This document shows, in pieces, positions 1 to 7,731 of a DNA stretch of 64,000 nt. The notes under the pieces are model-generated. The model saw only the letters and a program-made list of their open reading frames with translations, was not told the origin of the DNA and did not search any database. Within the stretch, counting starts at the first letter, position 1; each line of letters starts with the position of its first letter. Location of the stretch: assembly GCF_042654605.1 (NCBI RefSeq), contig NZ_JBHSGT010000025.1, positions 21,893 through 85,892 on the forward strand, written 5' to 3'. The DNA comes from Enterococcus_I eurekensis. GTDB taxonomy: Bacteria; Bacillota; Bacilli; Lactobacillales; Enterococcaceae. Position numbers and translations under genes: made by a program.

Positions 1-2
1 TA

Positions 3-737
3 TATGTAGGTGCCAGTGATGGGACCTTAGCGAGCTATGCGAGTTTAGTTGGAACAAGTCGGAAGATTAGTTTGACGGTCGGAACAAGTGGAGCGCTTCG
101 TACGATTTCTTCTGAGAGGAAAATCTCGCAAACCCAAAGGACGTTTTGTTATTATTTGGCAGAAAATCAATGGGTAATTGGTGGGGCATCGAATAATGGT
201 GGTCGAACACTCGAATGGGCAAATGAATTGTTTTATGAACAACCGGCAAGAATTTTTGAAGAAATACCAAATTGTCTCATGAACAGTCCGATTGGTGCAA
301 AAGGCCTTGTCTTTTTACCGTACATCAATGGTGAACGAGCACCGCTTTGGGATGAGTCTGTCCATGGTGTTTTTAATGGCGTAACCCTTGGCCATAACCG
401 CCAAGATTTTATTCGAGCAATTTGTGAAGGAATTTTATTCAACTTAAAAGTTATCTATAATGATTTTGCTCTGCAAGAAAAAGTGAGCATTGCGCTATCC
501 GGTGGTTTCTTTAGTATAGCTGGTATGGCGGAAGAGGCAGCGGCGATTTTTGGTGCTGAATGTGTCCAAAGTGATTATACAGAGCCCGCTTTTGGTGCGG
601 TCGCGCTAGTTGCAGAATCGTTAGCTAGTTTTAATCAAACGGCTTTAGCAGTTGTTCCGATTGATTCACTAAAAGAAATTAGCTATCAACAAAGTTTTAC
701 TCATTTTAGCCAGATCTTGCAAAAAGAACGAAATTAA
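3..737 (+). CDS. gntK: FGGY-family carbohydrate kinase, probably gluconate kinase (5' truncated by window edge)
   Basis: C-terminal part (about 244 residues) of a sugar kinase that would phosphorylate a carbohydrate, probably gluconate, with ATP in the cytoplasm. The open frame runs from base 3 with no start codon inside the window. The motif GASDGTLAS followed by SLTVGTSGALR matches the second FGGY domain and its ATP-binding loop; ALSGGF is the conserved glycine motif near the C terminus, and PAFGAVALVA closes the fold as in gluconate kinases. It ends at a good terminator. Xylulokinase or glycerol kinase are less likely from the GTSGA context. Family confidence is high, substrate moderate. 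Confidence 0.75.
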   Translation, partial: YVGASDGTLASYASLVGTSRKISLTVGTSGALRTISSERKISQTQRTFCYYLAENQWVIGGASNNGGRTLEWANELFYEQPARIFEEIPNCLMNSPIGAKGLVFLPYINGERAPLWDESVHGVFNGVTLGHNRQDFIRAICEGILFNLKVIYNDFALQEKVSIALSGGFFSIAGMAEEAAAIFGAECVQSDYTEPAFGAVALVAESLASFNQTALAVVPIDSLKEISYQQSFTHFSQILQKERN

Positions 738-743
738 TTAAGG

Positions 744-781
744 AAAAGCTAAGTTACAGTTATTGTATCTTGGCTTTTTTT
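744..781 (+). terminator. Rho-independent terminator after the sugar kinase
   Basis: AAAGCTAAG pairs with CTTGGCTTT across a loop of about 15 nt and runs into a T tract. It lies 7 nt after the kinase stop codon. Confidence 0.8.
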
Positions 782-967
782 AATGCATTTTTTAAGTGAA
801 GTCGCTATAATTAATTTGATAATATTTGTGTATTCGTTGACAGAAAGCTTGATATTATAGTGATGCAAGGCATGCTTGCGACGAATAAAATCCTATGGTA
901 AGAGAAGCTTGCTTGTTCTTTTAGGTCGCTCAAACTAAAATCGATTTTGTCAGGGAGGAGAGAAGGA

Positions 968-1447
968 ATGGATTTCAATGAACAACTAAAAACATTGCGT
1001 AAAGAGCGAGGGTTAACTCAAGAGCAATTAGCCCAAGAGTTAAATGTTTCACGTCAGGCGATTTCAAATTGGGAAAATAATAAAAATTTACCTGACTTAG
1101 AAATGGTCGTGACGATTTCTAAGCTCTTCAATCTTTCTTTAGACGAATTAATTTTAGGAGGAAACGAAATGACAAATATGGCAGAAAAGCTCATTCATGA
1201 TGGTAGTGAGACACGACGAGCAAAAATGAACCTGATTTCAATAAGTATTGGCGCACTATTATTACTTATGGGAATTGGTTGTCTTGTAATTAAAAGTCTG
1301 TCGGTTGAATATATCGATGCTCAAGGGTTTTTACATGAAAACTTTTTTCTGTTACCGATTGGTTTTTTATTAATTTTTAGTGGATTACTGATATTTGTAA
1401 TTATCGGATTTAAAAATCTCGTAGTGAAGTATAGAGTAAAAGAATAA
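968..1447 (+). CDS. XRE-family regulator with two-helix DUF3955 membrane domain
   Basis: A 159-residue membrane-anchored transcription regulator of unknown target. Residues about 4-58 form a Cro/CI helix-turn-helix (LTQEQLAQELNVSRQAISNW). Residues about 85-155 hold two hydrophobic helices flanking SVEYIDAQGFLHENFF, the layout of DUF3955. The ATG at 968 is preferred over an upstream in-frame GTG (947) because GGAGAGAAGG sits just before it. The gene stands alone between a terminator and the leu leader. HTH plus DUF3955 proteins are common in Firmicutes, but their signals are mostly unknown. Confidence 0.8.
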   Translation: MDFNEQLKTLRKERGLTQEQLAQELNVSRQAISNWENNKNLPDLEMVVTISKLFNLSLDELILGGNEMTNMAEKLIHDGSETRRAKMNLISISIGALLLLMGIGCLVIKSLSVEYIDAQGFLHENFFLLPIGFLLIFSGLLIFVIIGFKNLVVKYRVKE

Positions 1448-1569
1448 TGAGAAAGTATTTGTAGCCAGTTATGGCTCCAAGTACTTTTTTTGTGAAATGA
1501 TGAAAATTTTGATTAATTATTAAAAACAGATGATAAGTATTGAATATTCAGAAAATTTAAACAAAAGTG

Positions 1570-1598
1570 TTGACTTCCTTGGTTTAATTCGGTATCTT
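1570..1598 (+). promoter_or_regulatory. Sigma-A promoter of the leu operon
   Basis: TTGACT, 17-nt spacer, TATCTT. It lies about 34 nt upstream of the leader peptide start and is the only good promoter before leuA. Confidence 0.75.
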
Positions 1599-1631
1599 CT
1601 TACTTAAGAAAACTTTGGTTAGGTGATGAAA

Positions 1632-1697
1632 ATGAGAAAAGAAAAGGTTAGCGTTCACGTACAAGTCGAAAATTCATTTTTATTATTATTATCATAG
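1632..1697 (+). CDS. leuL: leu operon leader peptide (21 aa, four consecutive Leu codons)
   Basis: ATG at 1632 preceded by AGGTGATG; a 21-residue peptide ends with four consecutive TTA (Leu) codons, one Ser codon and TAG at 1695-1697. A hairpin and then a terminator follow directly. The arrangement is that of a ribosome-mediated attenuator: ribosomes stall at the Leu run when leucyl-tRNA is scarce, which should favour antitermination. The peptide is too short for normal gene callers. Inferred function only; the codon run and hairpins are seen directly. Confidence 0.8.
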   Translation: MRKEKVSVHVQVENSFLLLLS

Positions 1698-1774
1698 AGG
1701 ACTCTTTTTTCTGGTTAAAAGAAGAGTTCTGTTCGCATTGCATAAAGAAAAATTCTTTATGGAATGCTTTTTTT
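1698..1774 (+). promoter_or_regulatory. leu attenuator: upstream hairpin and intrinsic terminator
   Basis: Just after the leader stop, AGGACTCTTtttt (about 1700-1712) can pair with aaaagAAGAGTTCT (about 1717-1730). It is followed by a 15-bp stem, 1735-1749 with 1753-1767 (one mismatch, 3-nt loop), and seven or more Ts. The second hairpin is a strong intrinsic terminator placed 44 nt before leuA. No T-box sequence is present, so control appears to be by leader-peptide translation. Confidence 0.8.
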
Positions 1775-1817
1775 ATACTAATTTACTAAATGAGGTACTT
1801 AAAAGGAGCGAAAAAGC

Positions 1818-3338
1818 ATGCGTAAAATTCAATTTTTTGATACGACGTTACGAGACGGTGAGCAAACACCGGGGGTTAATTTTAACACACGTGAGAAGGT
1901 TCAAATCGCATTGCAATTGGAAAAGTGGGGCGTGGATGCAATTGAGGCTGGTTTCCCGATTGCGTCCCCTGGCGATTTTGAAGCAGTACAAGAAATTGCA
2001 CGTGTTTTAACATCCGCAACGACGGTTGGGTTAGCCCGTTGCCAAAAAGGGGATATCGATCGAACGTATGAAGCGCTAAAAGAGGCGGTTGATCCACAAA
2101 TTCACGTTTTCTTGGCGACGAGTGATATTCATATGCGCGACAAGTTAAAAATGAGTCGTGAACAAGTCATTGCTTCTATTAAGGAACATGTCAGCTACGC
2201 ACGCAATCGGTTTGAAAAAGTTCAATTCTCACCGGAAGATGCGACTCGAACACAACGTGATTTTTTACTGGAAGCGGTCCAAACGGCGGTTGACGCAGGA
2301 GCAACGATTATTAATGTGCCGGATACAGTTGGTTACTCGAATCCGACCGAGTATGGTGGAATTTTTGCCTATTTAATTAAAAATATTAAAAGTGAAACAG
2401 AAATTACTTTTTCATCGCATTGTCATGATGATTTAGGTATGGCGACAGCCAATGCTTTAGCTGCAATCGAAAACGGTGCGAATCGTGTGGAGGGAGCGGT
2501 TAATGGAATTGGTGAACGTGCCGGGAACACTGCGCTTGAAGAAGTCGCCGTCGCTTTGCAGATTCGTAATGATTTTTATCAGGCGACGTCAAATATTGTT
2601 TTAAATGAGACGAAACGGACGAGTGATTTGGTTTCACGTTTATCAGGAATTCATGTTCCAAAAAATAAAGCGGTGATTGGCGGCAATGCTTATGCTCATG
2701 AATCTGGGATTCATCAAGATGGTGTTTTAAAAAATCCAGAAACTTATGAAATCATCACGCCGCAATTAGTCGGTGTGCAGACGAATTCATTGCCTTTAGG
2801 TAAACTTTCAGGGCGTCATGCTTTTGCAACTAAGATGGATAGTTTAGGTTATCAGTTTGAAAAAGAGCGATTGGATCAATTATTTAAGAGTTTTAAAAAA
2901 TTGGCAGATAAGAAAAAACAAGTCAATGATATTGATTTAATGGCGTTGGTAATTGATGATATTCATCAAGAAAATGAAGAACATCGCTTAGAAGCTTTAC
3001 AGTTGCAATTTGTTTCAAATGGCATGCAAGGAGCGATTGTTTCAATCCAAAATCAAACTCAAGAAACGCTAACGGCTTCAGAAACTGGTGCGGGGAGTAT
3101 TCAAGCGATTTACAATGCGATTGATCAAATCTTCGAACAAAGCCCAATTTTAACGAGTTATGAAATTAGTGCGATGACGAGCGGTGAAGATGCACAAGCC
3201 GAAGTCTATGTCACTTTAGAAGATACGAAAGGCCAACGTAAAACGAATGGTGTTGGGATTGACTTTGATGTTTTACAGGCATCAGCCAAAGCTTATATTC
3301 AAGCAAGTAGTCAAATGAAAGCGCAGGGGGTTAGTTAA
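1818..3338 (+). CDS. leuA: 2-isopropylmalate synthase
   Basis: Condenses acetyl-CoA with 2-oxoisovalerate, the first committed step of leucine synthesis. 506 residues, the usual length for the long bacterial form. The N-terminal TIM barrel opens with FFDTTLRDGEQTPG (metal-binding Asp and catalytic Arg) and carries SSHCHDDLGMA with the metal-binding His pair. The HESGIHQDG motif follows, and the C-terminal third (about 390-500) is the LeuA allosteric dimer domain that binds leucine. The ATG has AAGGAG 8 nt upstream. First gene of leuABCD, joined to leuB without a gap. Confidence 0.96.
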   Translation: MRKIQFFDTTLRDGEQTPGVNFNTREKVQIALQLEKWGVDAIEAGFPIASPGDFEAVQEIARVLTSATTVGLARCQKGDIDRTYEALKEAVDPQIHVFLATSDIHMRDKLKMSREQVIASIKEHVSYARNRFEKVQFSPEDATRTQRDFLLEAVQTAVDAGATIINVPDTVGYSNPTEYGGIFAYLIKNIKSETEITFSSHCHDDLGMATANALAAIENGANRVEGAVNGIGERAGNTALEEVAVALQIRNDFYQATSNIVLNETKRTSDLVSRLSGIHVPKNKAVIGGNAYAHESGIHQDGVLKNPETYEIITPQLVGVQTNSLPLGKLSGRHAFATKMDSLGYQFEKERLDQLFKSFKKLADKKKQVNDIDLMALVIDDIHQENEEHRLEALQLQFVSNGMQGAIVSIQNQTQETLTASETGAGSIQAIYNAIDQIFEQSPILTSYEISAMTSGEDAQAEVYVTLEDTKGQRKTNGVGIDFDVLQASAKAYIQASSQMKAQGVS

Positions 3339-4382
3339 TTGGAGAAAAAAATTGTTGTTTTAGCGGGTGATGGTATTGGACCAGAAATTATGGCAAGTAG
3401 TATTGCTGTATTAAAAGAAGTCACCAAATCAAGTGACCTAACGTTTTCCTTTGAAGAACATGCTTTTGGTGGAGCAGGAATCGATCAAAAAAATGACCCT
3501 TTACCAGAAGAAACTTTAGCTGCTTGTCAGACAGCGGATGCGATTTTATTAGGTGCGATTGGTGGCCCTAAGTGGGATCAGGCAGCTAAAACGCCAGAGC
3601 AGGGGTTGCTGGCTTTACGCAAGGCTTTAAAGTTATTTGCCAATATTCGTCCGATTCAAGTACCGGAAGTTTTGCTTGAGCGCTCGCCGATTAAAGAGTC
3701 AATCGTAAGAGGAACCGATTTTGTGGTTGTACGAGAGTTGACGAGTGGTATTTATTTCGGTGAACCTCGTTTTTTAGGTGAAAATGAAGCCTATGACACG
3801 TGTTATTACAATGAAACAGAAATCAGACGAATTGTTCGGCAAGCTTTTTCAATTGCTCAAGGACGTAAAAAACAAGTAATGTCTGTCGATAAAGCGAATG
3901 TTTTAGCCTCAAGTAAACTGTGGCGCAAAATTGCTGAAGAAATCGCTTTGGAATTTCCAGATTGTACGCTGACGCATCAATACGTCGATTCTGCAGCGAT
4001 GAAAATCATTCAAAATCCAAGAGAATTTGATGTGATTGTCACAGAAAATTTGTTCGGGGATGTGTTGAGCGATGAGGCATCCGTTCTCCCTGGAACATTA
4101 GGAGTCTTACCAAGTGCGAGTTATGGCGAAAGTGGGATTGCGCTTTATGAACCGATTCATGGTTCGGCGCCCGATATTGCTGGTCAAGACATTGCGAACC
4201 CTGTTTCGATGATTTTGTCAGCAAGTTTGATGTTACGTCAATCTTTCGGATTAGAAGCGATGGCAGAAAAAATTGAAAAAGCCTGTTTTGATACAATGGA
4301 AGCTGGAATTTTGACGAGCGATTTAGGTGGAACGACGTCTACAAGTACTTTTACGCAAGAAGTGATTAAACGAATCAAGTGA
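3339..4382 (+). CDS. leuB: 3-isopropylmalate dehydrogenase
   Basis: NAD-dependent oxidative decarboxylation of 3-isopropylmalate, third step of leucine synthesis. 347 residues. It opens with the GDGIGPEI motif of the isocitrate/isopropylmalate dehydrogenase family; VVRELTSGIYFGEPR and the TENLFGDVLSDE metal-binding segment are intact, as is the GSAPDIAG NAD loop. The start is TTG, directly abutting the leuA stop codon; AGGGGG inside the leuA end is its ribosome site, so translation is probably coupled. Confidence 0.96.
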   Translation: MEKKIVVLAGDGIGPEIMASSIAVLKEVTKSSDLTFSFEEHAFGGAGIDQKNDPLPEETLAACQTADAILLGAIGGPKWDQAAKTPEQGLLALRKALKLFANIRPIQVPEVLLERSPIKESIVRGTDFVVVRELTSGIYFGEPRFLGENEAYDTCYYNETEIRRIVRQAFSIAQGRKKQVMSVDKANVLASSKLWRKIAEEIALEFPDCTLTHQYVDSAAMKIIQNPREFDVIVTENLFGDVLSDEASVLPGTLGVLPSASYGESGIALYEPIHGSAPDIAGQDIANPVSMILSASLMLRQSFGLEAMAEKIEKACFDTMEAGILTSDLGGTTSTSTFTQEVIKRIK

Positions 4383-4395
4383 GGAGCGAGTAATT

Positions 4396-5778
4396 ATGGG
4401 GAAAACATTGTTTGATAAAGTCTGGGAACGTCATGTTGTATCAGGTCATGGGGAAGATGTTCAACTAATTTATATTGATTTGCAAATGATTCATGAGGTT
4501 ACTTCGCCCCAAGCATTTGAAGGCTTACGAGAAGCCGGTCGTAAAGTTCGTCGACCAGATAAAACTTTTGCGACGATGGATCATAACGTGCCAACGAAAG
4601 ATATTTTTACAATTACGGATTTGGTTTCAAAAAAACAAATGGATACACTACGGGCAAACTGTGAAGAATTCAATATTACGCTTTGTGATAATGGTTCCGA
4701 TCGTCAAGGAATTGTTCATATGGTAGGACCTGAGGTTGGCTTAACGCAACCAGGAAAAACGATTGTTTGTGGGGATTCGCATACCGCAACACACGGGGCC
4801 TTTGGTGCGATTGCTTTTGGAATTGGAACGAGTGAAGTAGAACACGTTTTTGCGACACAAACCCTTTGGCAAAAGAAACCCAAAAAAATGGGCGTTAAGG
4901 TGACTGGCGCATTAAAACCTGGCGTTTATGCCAAAGATATTATTTTGGCCTTAATTGCAACTTACGGTGTGGATTTCGGAGTCGGGTACGCGGTTGAATT
5001 TTTTGGGGATACCATTCAAAGCTTAACGATGGAAGAACGCATGACGATTTGTAACATGTCGATTGAAGGTGGCGCAAAAATTGGGATGATGGCGCCAGAT
5101 GAAAAAACGTTTGAGTTTATTAAAGGTCGCGAATACGCACCCGAGCAGTTTGAGGCGGCAATTGCTGACTGGCAGACGCTTTATACCGATTCAGAAGCAG
5201 ACTTTGATAAAGTACTTACGCTTGATGCGAATACTTTAGCACCATATATTACTTGGGGAACGAATCCTGAGATGGGTGTTTCAATCGAAATGCCTTTTCC
5301 CGAAATTCAAGATCATAATGATCAACAAGCGTATGAATATATGGATTTAACACCTGGACAGCAAGCTTCTGATATTCCGATTGAATATGTCTTTATAGGT
5401 TCCTGTACGAACGGACGCTTGTCTGACTTAGAGGAAGCTGCACGTTTTGTTAAAGGACAGAAAGTCAAAGAAGGTGTAACGGCAATTGTGGTGCCGGGTT
5501 CTCGACCGGTGCGTCACGCAGCCGAAAAAATTGGCTTAGACCAAATTTTTAAAGAAGCCGGTTTTGAATGGCGTGAGCCAGGCTGCTCGATGTGTCTGGG
5601 AATGAATCCCGATAAAGTTCCTGAATTTATTCATTGCGCGTCAACTTCGAATCGTAATTTTGTCGGTCGTCAAGGGAAGAATTCACGCACGCATTTATGC
5701 TCTCCAGCGATGGCGGCAACGGCTGCGATTCATGGGAAATTTATGGATGTCCGTGAACTTGTCAAGGAGGGGATATAA
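4396..5778 (+). CDS. leuC: 3-isopropylmalate dehydratase large subunit
   Basis: Large subunit of isopropylmalate isomerase (aconitase family, [4Fe-4S]). It isomerises 2- to 3-isopropylmalate together with LeuD. 460 residues. The DHNVPT, CGDSHTATHGAFGA and GSCTNGR motifs are present, with cluster ligands in SCTN and CSMCLGMNPD. It lies 13 nt after leuB and 1 nt before leuD. Complete, with no sign of decay. Confidence 0.96.
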   Translation: MGKTLFDKVWERHVVSGHGEDVQLIYIDLQMIHEVTSPQAFEGLREAGRKVRRPDKTFATMDHNVPTKDIFTITDLVSKKQMDTLRANCEEFNITLCDNGSDRQGIVHMVGPEVGLTQPGKTIVCGDSHTATHGAFGAIAFGIGTSEVEHVFATQTLWQKKPKKMGVKVTGALKPGVYAKDIILALIATYGVDFGVGYAVEFFGDTIQSLTMEERMTICNMSIEGGAKIGMMAPDEKTFEFIKGREYAPEQFEAAIADWQTLYTDSEADFDKVLTLDANTLAPYITWGTNPEMGVSIEMPFPEIQDHNDQQAYEYMDLTPGQQASDIPIEYVFIGSCTNGRLSDLEEAARFVKGQKVKEGVTAIVVPGSRPVRHAAEKIGLDQIFKEAGFEWREPGCSMCLGMNPDKVPEFIHCASTSNRNFVGRQGKNSRTHLCSPAMAATAAIHGKFMDVRELVKEGI

Positions 5779-5779
5779 T

Positions 5780-6367
5780 ATGGAAGCTTTTACTGTATAC
5801 CAAGGAAAATCCGTACCGTTTATGAATGATAATATTGATACCGATCAAATTATTCCTAAAACATATTTAAAAAGAATTGAGAAAACCGGATTTGGTGAAT
5901 TTTTATTTGATGATTGGCGTTACTTACGCGATCGTAGCCCGAATCCCGAGTTTGTTTTAAATGAACCACAGTATGCAGAAGCCACAATCTTAGTCACAGG
6001 CGATAACTTTGGTTCGGGTTCTTCTCGTGAACATGCAGCTTGGTCCTTAATGGATTATGGTTTTCGTGCAATTATTGCAGAAAGTTACAGTGATATCTTC
6101 TATATGAATGCGGTGAAAAATGGGTTGTTACCGATTCGTTTGCCTAAAGAGGAAGTTAAGGTGTTATCGGAGTGTTCTGCAAACGAAGCGATTGAAATTG
6201 ATTTAGTCAACCAAATGGTCCGCGCAAACGATCACGTCTTCTCATTTGAAATTGACCAAATGTGGAAACATCGCCTAGTGAATGGTTTAGATGAGATCGG
6301 CGAAACTTTAATAGAAGAAGAAAAAATTTCTGCTTATGAGCAAAATATTCCCAGTTACTGGCAATGA
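5780..6367 (+). CDS. leuD: 3-isopropylmalate dehydratase small subunit
   Basis: Small (swivel-domain) subunit of isopropylmalate isomerase, 195 residues. NDNIDTDQIIPKTYLK and the FGSGSSREHA active-site loop are intact. A frame open from 5660 overlaps leuC, but the ATG at 5780, with AAGGAGG nearby and 1 nt after the leuC stop, gives the standard N terminus. Last gene of the leu operon; no ilv genes are present in the window. Confidence 0.96.
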   Translation: MEAFTVYQGKSVPFMNDNIDTDQIIPKTYLKRIEKTGFGEFLFDDWRYLRDRSPNPEFVLNEPQYAEATILVTGDNFGSGSSREHAAWSLMDYGFRAIIAESYSDIFYMNAVKNGLLPIRLPKEEVKVLSECSANEAIEIDLVNQMVRANDHVFSFEIDQMWKHRLVNGLDEIGETLIEEEKISAYEQNIPSYWQ

Positions 6368-6383
6368 AAAAGCGTGTTATGAA

Positions 6384-6433
6384 AAAAAGATGGATATTTC
6401 AATAAAATTTGATTGACGTCGGCCCATCTTTTT
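6384..6433 (+). terminator. Probable terminator after leuD
   Basis: AAAAAGATGG pairs with CCATCTTTTT across about 30 nt, the T run being part of the stem. The loop and right arm overlap the rplU promoter, so the end of one transcript and the start of the next share sequence. Confidence 0.5.
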
Positions 6434-6441
6434 GCTAGAAT
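6413..6441 (+). promoter_or_regulatory. Promoter of rplU-prp-rpmA
   Basis: TTGACG, 17-nt spacer, TAGAAT, immediately upstream of the structured L21 leader. Confidence 0.7.
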
Positions 6442-6542
6442 TGGATTGTTGTAATTGTGAGCACCACAACTACAACCGCACAGAATAAGTATTAAGTACG
6501 AAAGTCACTTAGGATGGCGAGTCTAAGTCTAAATATGAGGAG
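6442..6542 (+). ncRNA. L21 leader (ribosomal protein leader RNA)
   Basis: About 100 nt of structured untranslated leader between the promoter and rplU. It contains short complementary segments (GTTGTAATTGTG with CACAACTACAAC; ACTTAG with CTAAGT) and ends in the ribosome site AGGAGGTG. Firmicutes rplU operons commonly carry the L21 leader motif here, thought to mediate autogenous control. The assignment rests mainly on position. Confidence 0.65.
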
Positions 6543-6554
6543 GTGCTTCAGAGC

Positions 6555-6863
6555 ATGTACGCAATTATCAAAACTGGTGGTAAACAAGTCAAAGTTGAAT
6601 TAGGTCAAGCAATTTACGTTGAGAAATTAAACGTAGAAGCAGGCGAAAAAGTGACTTTTGATGAAGTTATTTTAGTAGGTGGAGAAACAACTAAAGTAGG
6701 TGCGCCAACATTGGCAGGTGCAACTGTTGAGGGAACTGTTGAAAAACACGGTAAACAAAAGAAAGTTGTAACTTACAAATACAAACCTAAAAAAGGTTCT
6801 CACCGTAAACAAGGTCACCGTCAACCGTATACAAAAGTAATTATTGATGCAATCAATGCATAA
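6555..6863 (+). CDS. rplU: 50S ribosomal protein L21
   Basis: 102-residue large-subunit protein binding 23S rRNA. The MYAIIKTGGKQ start and the basic C-terminal segment KPKKGSHRKQGHRQPYTK are diagnostic. The ATG at 6555 is chosen because AGGAGGTG lies 6-7 nt upstream and gives the standard N terminus; an in-frame TTG at 6543 overlaps the ribosome site. First gene of rplU-prp-rpmA. Confidence 0.97.
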   Translation: MYAIIKTGGKQVKVELGQAIYVEKLNVEAGEKVTFDEVILVGGETTKVGAPTLAGATVEGTVEKHGKQKKVVTYKYKPKKGSHRKQGHRQPYTKVIIDAINA

Positions 6864-6887
6864 TAAGAAAAGTAAGGAAAAGCTATT

Positions 6888-7238
6888 ATGATTAAGGGAT
6901 TATTTAAACGCAATGACTCAGGAAGAATCAAATCATTTGAATTAACTGGTCATGCGAATGCAGGAGAATATGGCAGTGATATCGTTTGTGCTGCAGTTTC
7001 TGCTTTAGCAATTAGTGCTGTCAATGGTATTGATTCTTTAGCTGGAGTGAAGCCATTGATTGAGTCGAATGAAAGCGAAGGCGGACAACTTTATGTTGAA
7101 ATCCCAAGCCATCATTCACTAACTCAAGAACAAACAAATATTACACAAATTTTATTAGAAAATTTGTTGCTTGGACTCCAATCTGTCCAATCAGAACATA
7201 GCGATTCAATCGAAGTACAAACACTAACGAAACAATAG
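6888..7238 (+). CDS. prp: Ribosomal-processing cysteine protease Prp
   Basis: 116-residue cytoplasmic cysteine protease that in Firmicutes removes the N-terminal extension of L27 (YsxB family). The catalytic His lies in ELTGHANAGEYG and the catalytic Cys in DIVCAAVSAL. It sits between rplU and rpmA as in all genomes that make extended L27, and the L27 encoded here does have a matching extension (next entry). Confidence 0.93.
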   Translation: MIKGLFKRNDSGRIKSFELTGHANAGEYGSDIVCAAVSALAISAVNGIDSLAGVKPLIESNESEGGQLYVEIPSHHSLTQEQTNITQILLENLLLGLQSVQSEHSDSIEVQTLTKQ

Positions 7239-7250
7239 GAGGTGCATCTC

Positions 7251-7544
7251 ATGTTGATGAAAATGAATTTACAATTCTTCGCTACAAAAAAAGGTGGAGG
7301 TTCTACATCTAACGGTCGTGACTCACAATCAAAACGTTTAGGCGCTAAACGTGCTGACGGTCAAACTGTTACTGGAGGATCAATCCTTTACCGCCAACGT
7401 GGTACGAAAATTTACCCAGGCGCGAACGTAGGAATTGGTGGAGACGATACATTATTTGCTAAAGTTGATGGCGTAGTACGTTTTGAACGTAAAGGCCGCG
7501 ACAAAAAACAAGTATCAGTTTACCCAGTAGCTCAAGAAGCTTAA
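7251..7544 (+). CDS. rpmA: 50S ribosomal protein L27 with cleavable N-terminal extension
   Basis: 97 residues. The N terminus MLMKMNLQFFATKKGGG contains the LQFF/A cleavage signature recognised by Prp; the mature protein begins ATKKGGGST and reaches the peptidyl transferase centre. Body motifs GGSILYRQRGTKIYPG and GRDKKQVSVYP are typical. ATG at 7251 has AGGAGGTG spaced 6-7 nt upstream. Confidence 0.97.
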   Translation: MLMKMNLQFFATKKGGGSTSNGRDSQSKRLGAKRADGQTVTGGSILYRQRGTKIYPGANVGIGGDDTLFAKVDGVVRFERKGRDKKQVSVYPVAQEA

Positions 7545-7554
7545 GAATTTACTG

Positions 7555-7592
7555 CTCGAAATCCTTGATATGATAGGATTTCGAGTTTTTTT
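7555..7592 (+). terminator. Rho-independent terminator after rpmA
   Basis: Perfect 11-bp stem CTCGAAATCCT / AGGATTTCGAG followed by seven Ts. Confidence 0.92.
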
Positions 7593-7731
7593 ATGTTTTG
7601 AAAAATAACTGTGAAATGAATGGTCTTATTTTGGTGATTGAGTTTAAAATAGCAATATTTAAAATTTATCGTTATAATTAAGAATATAGTAAGCTAGTAT
7701 GTTGGATGAATGCACAGAGAGGAGTGTTTAA

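Noticed and set aside
837..861. TTGACA with TATTAT/TATAGT as promoter of the XRE gene
   Set aside because: The spacers are only 10 and 13 nt, too short for sigma-A; the true promoter was not identified.
1738..2010. 90-codon forward frame overlapping the leu terminator and leuA
   Set aside because: Begins in the attenuator stem and reads leuA out of frame.
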